A DNA stretch of 64,000 nucleotides from assembly GCA_022822545.1 (NCBI GenBank), contig JAJEBE010000058.1, positions 1-64,000 of the forward strand. The letters run 5' to 3'. Position numbers and translations under genes: made by a program. This stretch comes from Anaerolineae bacterium. GTDB taxonomy: Bacteria > Chloroflexota > Anaerolineae > Aggregatilineales > Phototrophicaceae. Of the stretch, positions 62,679-64,000 are shown one piece after another. The notes beneath the pieces were generated by a model. The model was given only the letters and a program-made list of their open reading frames with translations, was not told where the DNA came from and did no database searches. Within the stretch, counting starts at the first letter, position 1, and every line of letters starts with the position of its first letter.

Positions 62679-63795
62679 TTTGCAGCCTTTCCAGCAGGTT
62701 TTCCGGTATTTCAACTTCATATATTTGCGCTATGCCACTGCGGTCGCTGGTGAAGACGACGCGGCGGCTATCGGGCGAGAAGGAGGGGTGAGGGTGGGTA
62801 TGTTGGGGCGCGTTCACCTTAATCGGGCCATCTTCATAGGGGAAGGGTCCGCCCCAGTGCGCGCCGGCATTGCTCGCCTGCGGTTGGCAGAGCGTATGCG
62901 GCCGGCCGATGCCGTCCAGCGGATTAAAAAGCTGAAGGCCGATATCGGGGAAATTGGTATCGGCGATCATTATGCTGCCTTGCGAATTGCAGATGGCGTG
63001 CCAGGCGTTAAAAGACGTCACGCGCCGCTCGACCCCGCTATCGACATTGATGCAGCGGATGCCCTTGGGCCAATCGACGAATGCCAGTTCGCGCGTCCCC
63101 GGGATCCAGACCTCGTGCGTGATCCATTCACCTGGCTGGCGCTGATACAGTCGCCGATTGTCGCCCCCATCGCGCTTGATTATCCAGACGCGGTCTTTCA
63201 GCGGGCCGGCGTAGTAGAGCAGGTTGTTGTCATCGGGGCAGAACATCAGATGCGCGATGGTGTCGCGTTGCAAGATGATGTCGCAGGCGCCGCTATCGGC
63301 GTCGATGACGGCGAGATTGGCGCAGCCGCTCCGGCTGAAGCGCAGCGCCCAGTAGCGGTCGTCGAAGCTCAGCGCGGTTGTGCCCATGGCATCGGCGACC
63401 ATGCCGGCTTCGCGAAGACGAGCTTCCCCGAGGTCGCTCAGGTCGACCAGTTGCTCTTCCAGCTGCGTCTCCGTGTGGACGCGGAAGGCGCCCGTGCCGG
63501 CGGTGAAATAAACATAGCGCCCGTCATGCGACGGGTAAATCGAGTACTCGGCGATGCCCTCGCGCTCGCTGAGTTGCAGCAGCTTGCCGCTGGCCCGTTC
63601 TTCGGCGAAGATCTCGGGCCGGCCGCTGCGATGCGAGATGAAGACCAGCCGCGCCATGGCGTCATCGTAGGCGGGCACGAAGAAGAAAGGATGATGGTGA
63701 ATCGACGCCTGGTCGGTGACTTGCCGGATGCGCGCGCCGGTCGCCGGGTCGATGAGGGTTCGCGCTTCGGCCGGATAGACGCTGCCGCGGCTCAT
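62665..63795 (-). CDS. PL22 oligogalacturonate-lyase-like beta-propeller protein
   Basis: The 376-residue protein has propeller blades with WD/TolB-like repeats (IYPSHDGRYVYFTAGTGA, LMFCPDDNNLLYYAGPL, PHPSFSPDSRRVVFTSDRSG). NAPQHTHPHPSF matches the Gln-x-x-His-x-His metal site of oligogalacturonate lyases, and an earlier HHHPFFFVPAYDD is also typical. PL22 enzymes are cytoplasmic and split unsaturated digalacturonate. It starts immediately after the stop of the next gene (TAGATG). No signal peptide is present. Confidence 0.82.
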   Translation of the reverse strand: MSRGSVYPAEARTLIDPATGARIRQVTDQASIHHHPFFFVPAYDDAMARLVFISHRSGRPEIFAEERASGKLLQLSEREGIAEYSIYPSHDGRYVYFTAGTGAFRVHTETQLEEQLVDLSDLGEARLREAGMVADAMGTTALSFDDRYWALRFSRSGCANLAVIDADSGACDIILQRDTIAHLMFCPDDNNLLYYAGPLKDRVWIIKRDGGDNRRLYQRQPGEWITHEVWIPGTRELAFVDWPKGIRCINVDSGVERRVTSFNAWHAICNSQGSIMIADTNFPDIGLQLFNPLDGIGRPHTLCQPQASNAGAHWGGPFPYEDGPIKVNAPQHTHPHPSFSPDSRRVVFTSDRSGIAQIYEVEIPENLLERLQNGTS

Positions 63796-64000
63796 CTAGG
63801 CGAGCGCCTCTTGCATGACCGGGAAGCCGGCGGCGGTGAGTTCCGAGGCGATGCGTTCGACTTCGCGCGATGGCAGGGGGCGGATGGGACGGCGCATGCG
63901 CATGGACGGGAACTTGCCCATCAGCGTCATGGCGCATTTCATGCGTTGATGCGCATCGCTTGAGGGCTCGCCGAAGCGGTAGACGATCTGCGAGAGGGGG
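63796..64000 (-). CDS. DapA-family aldolase (dihydrodipicolinate synthase/NAL/KDG aldolase-like), partial
   Basis: Only the C-terminal 67 codons are inside the window; the gene runs past 64000. The visible part, read on the minus strand, includes RMKCAMTLMGKFPSMRMRRP and a RPLPSREVERIASEL helix, which is the C-terminal subdomain of the DapA superfamily. Its stop abuts the PL22 gene's ATG, so they share an operon. In this context it could cleave or dehydrate a keto-deoxy sugar acid, but its active-site residues lie outside the window. Confidence 0.75.
   Translation of the reverse strand, partial: PLSQIVYRFGEPSSDAHQRMKCAMTLMGKFPSMRMRRPIRPLPSREVERIASELTAAGFPVMQEALA

Noticed and set aside
62617..63963. 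448-codon plus-strand open frame
   Set aside because: It is antisense to the PL22-like gene and the DapA-family gene.

Overview
The window is a GC-rich bacterial chromosome segment with no rRNA, tRNA, CRISPR array or intact transposon that I can see. The gene content suggests a free-living heterotrophic Gram-positive-type or monoderm bacterium, most likely Chloroflexota (Anaerolineae-like). Pointers are several sugar and nucleoside ABC systems with MalFG-like or Nup-like permeases, LacI control, Gfo/Idh/MocA dehydrogenases, metal ABC permeases with winged-helix tails, cell-surface PPC/LysM/SdrD-B-like proteins, and many short dispersed palindromic repeats. The phylum is an inference from gene content and was not tested.

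Layout. (1) 1-5.7 kb: the end of a type I restriction-modification operon, with a nucleotidyltransferase-HsdS fusion, a DUF2806 protein and HsdR. (2) 5.8-13.7 kb: a BtpA-family protein, an M29 aminopeptidase, a Tat-exported sugar-binding protein, two permeases, a Gfo/Idh/MocA oxidoreductase and an FGGY kinase, forming one carbohydrate-uptake locus. (3) 13.8-16.4 kb, minus strand: dprA, an overlapping MerR/excisionase-type HTH gene with a strong promoter, and a GT2 glycosyltransferase. (4) 16.4-21.2 kb, minus strand: a Mn/Zn-type ABC operon whose promoter carries a DtxR/MntR-like dyad; one permease has a repeated Cys-rich insert. (5) 21.2-30.7 kb: a methyltransferase, an alginate-lyase-like protein, SdrD-B/LysM surface proteins, a 0.9-kb noncoding island of nested inverted repeats, a PPC-repeat exoprotein, two paralogous membrane proteins of unknown function and three 2TM-domain proteins. 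(6) 30.8-41 kb: a Rieske oxygenase, an SDR, a DUF4160/double-DUF2442 pair, a DUF58 protein, an acetyltransferase, catalase, a large FAD/Fe-S oxidoreductase and an M42-type peptidase. (7) 41-54.3 kb: a nucleoside uptake and catabolism region, with two nucleoside hydrolases, a BMP-family binding protein, a double ATPase, two enlarged permeases (one with a PPC-like extracytoplasmic domain), an ADP-ribosylglycohydrolase, a PfkB kinase and a YjbQ protein. A DUF5678-like/retropepsin pair lies inside it, and the protease is frameshifted exactly at its DTG motif. (8) 54.3-64 kb: a LacI-controlled sugar ABC system flanked by two double-NTF2 (SnoaL-like) proteins, followed by a Gfo/Idh/MocA oxidoreductase, a PL22 oligogalacturonate-lyase-like protein and a DapA-family aldolase. 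Together these suggest use of uronate or pectin-derived sugars.

Two dispersed repeat families recur between genes and sometimes inside them: a hairpin with core GGGCGACTT-GAT-AAGTCGCCCCTAC, and a degenerate ACCACAGAGGCACAGAG repeat. The most unusual signals are the nucleotidyltransferase-HsdS fusion with a good internal ribosome-binding site, the Cys-repeat insert in the metal permease, the PPC-like domain inside a nucleoside permease, the protease frameshift at its active site, and the repeat island at 24.4-25.3 kb.
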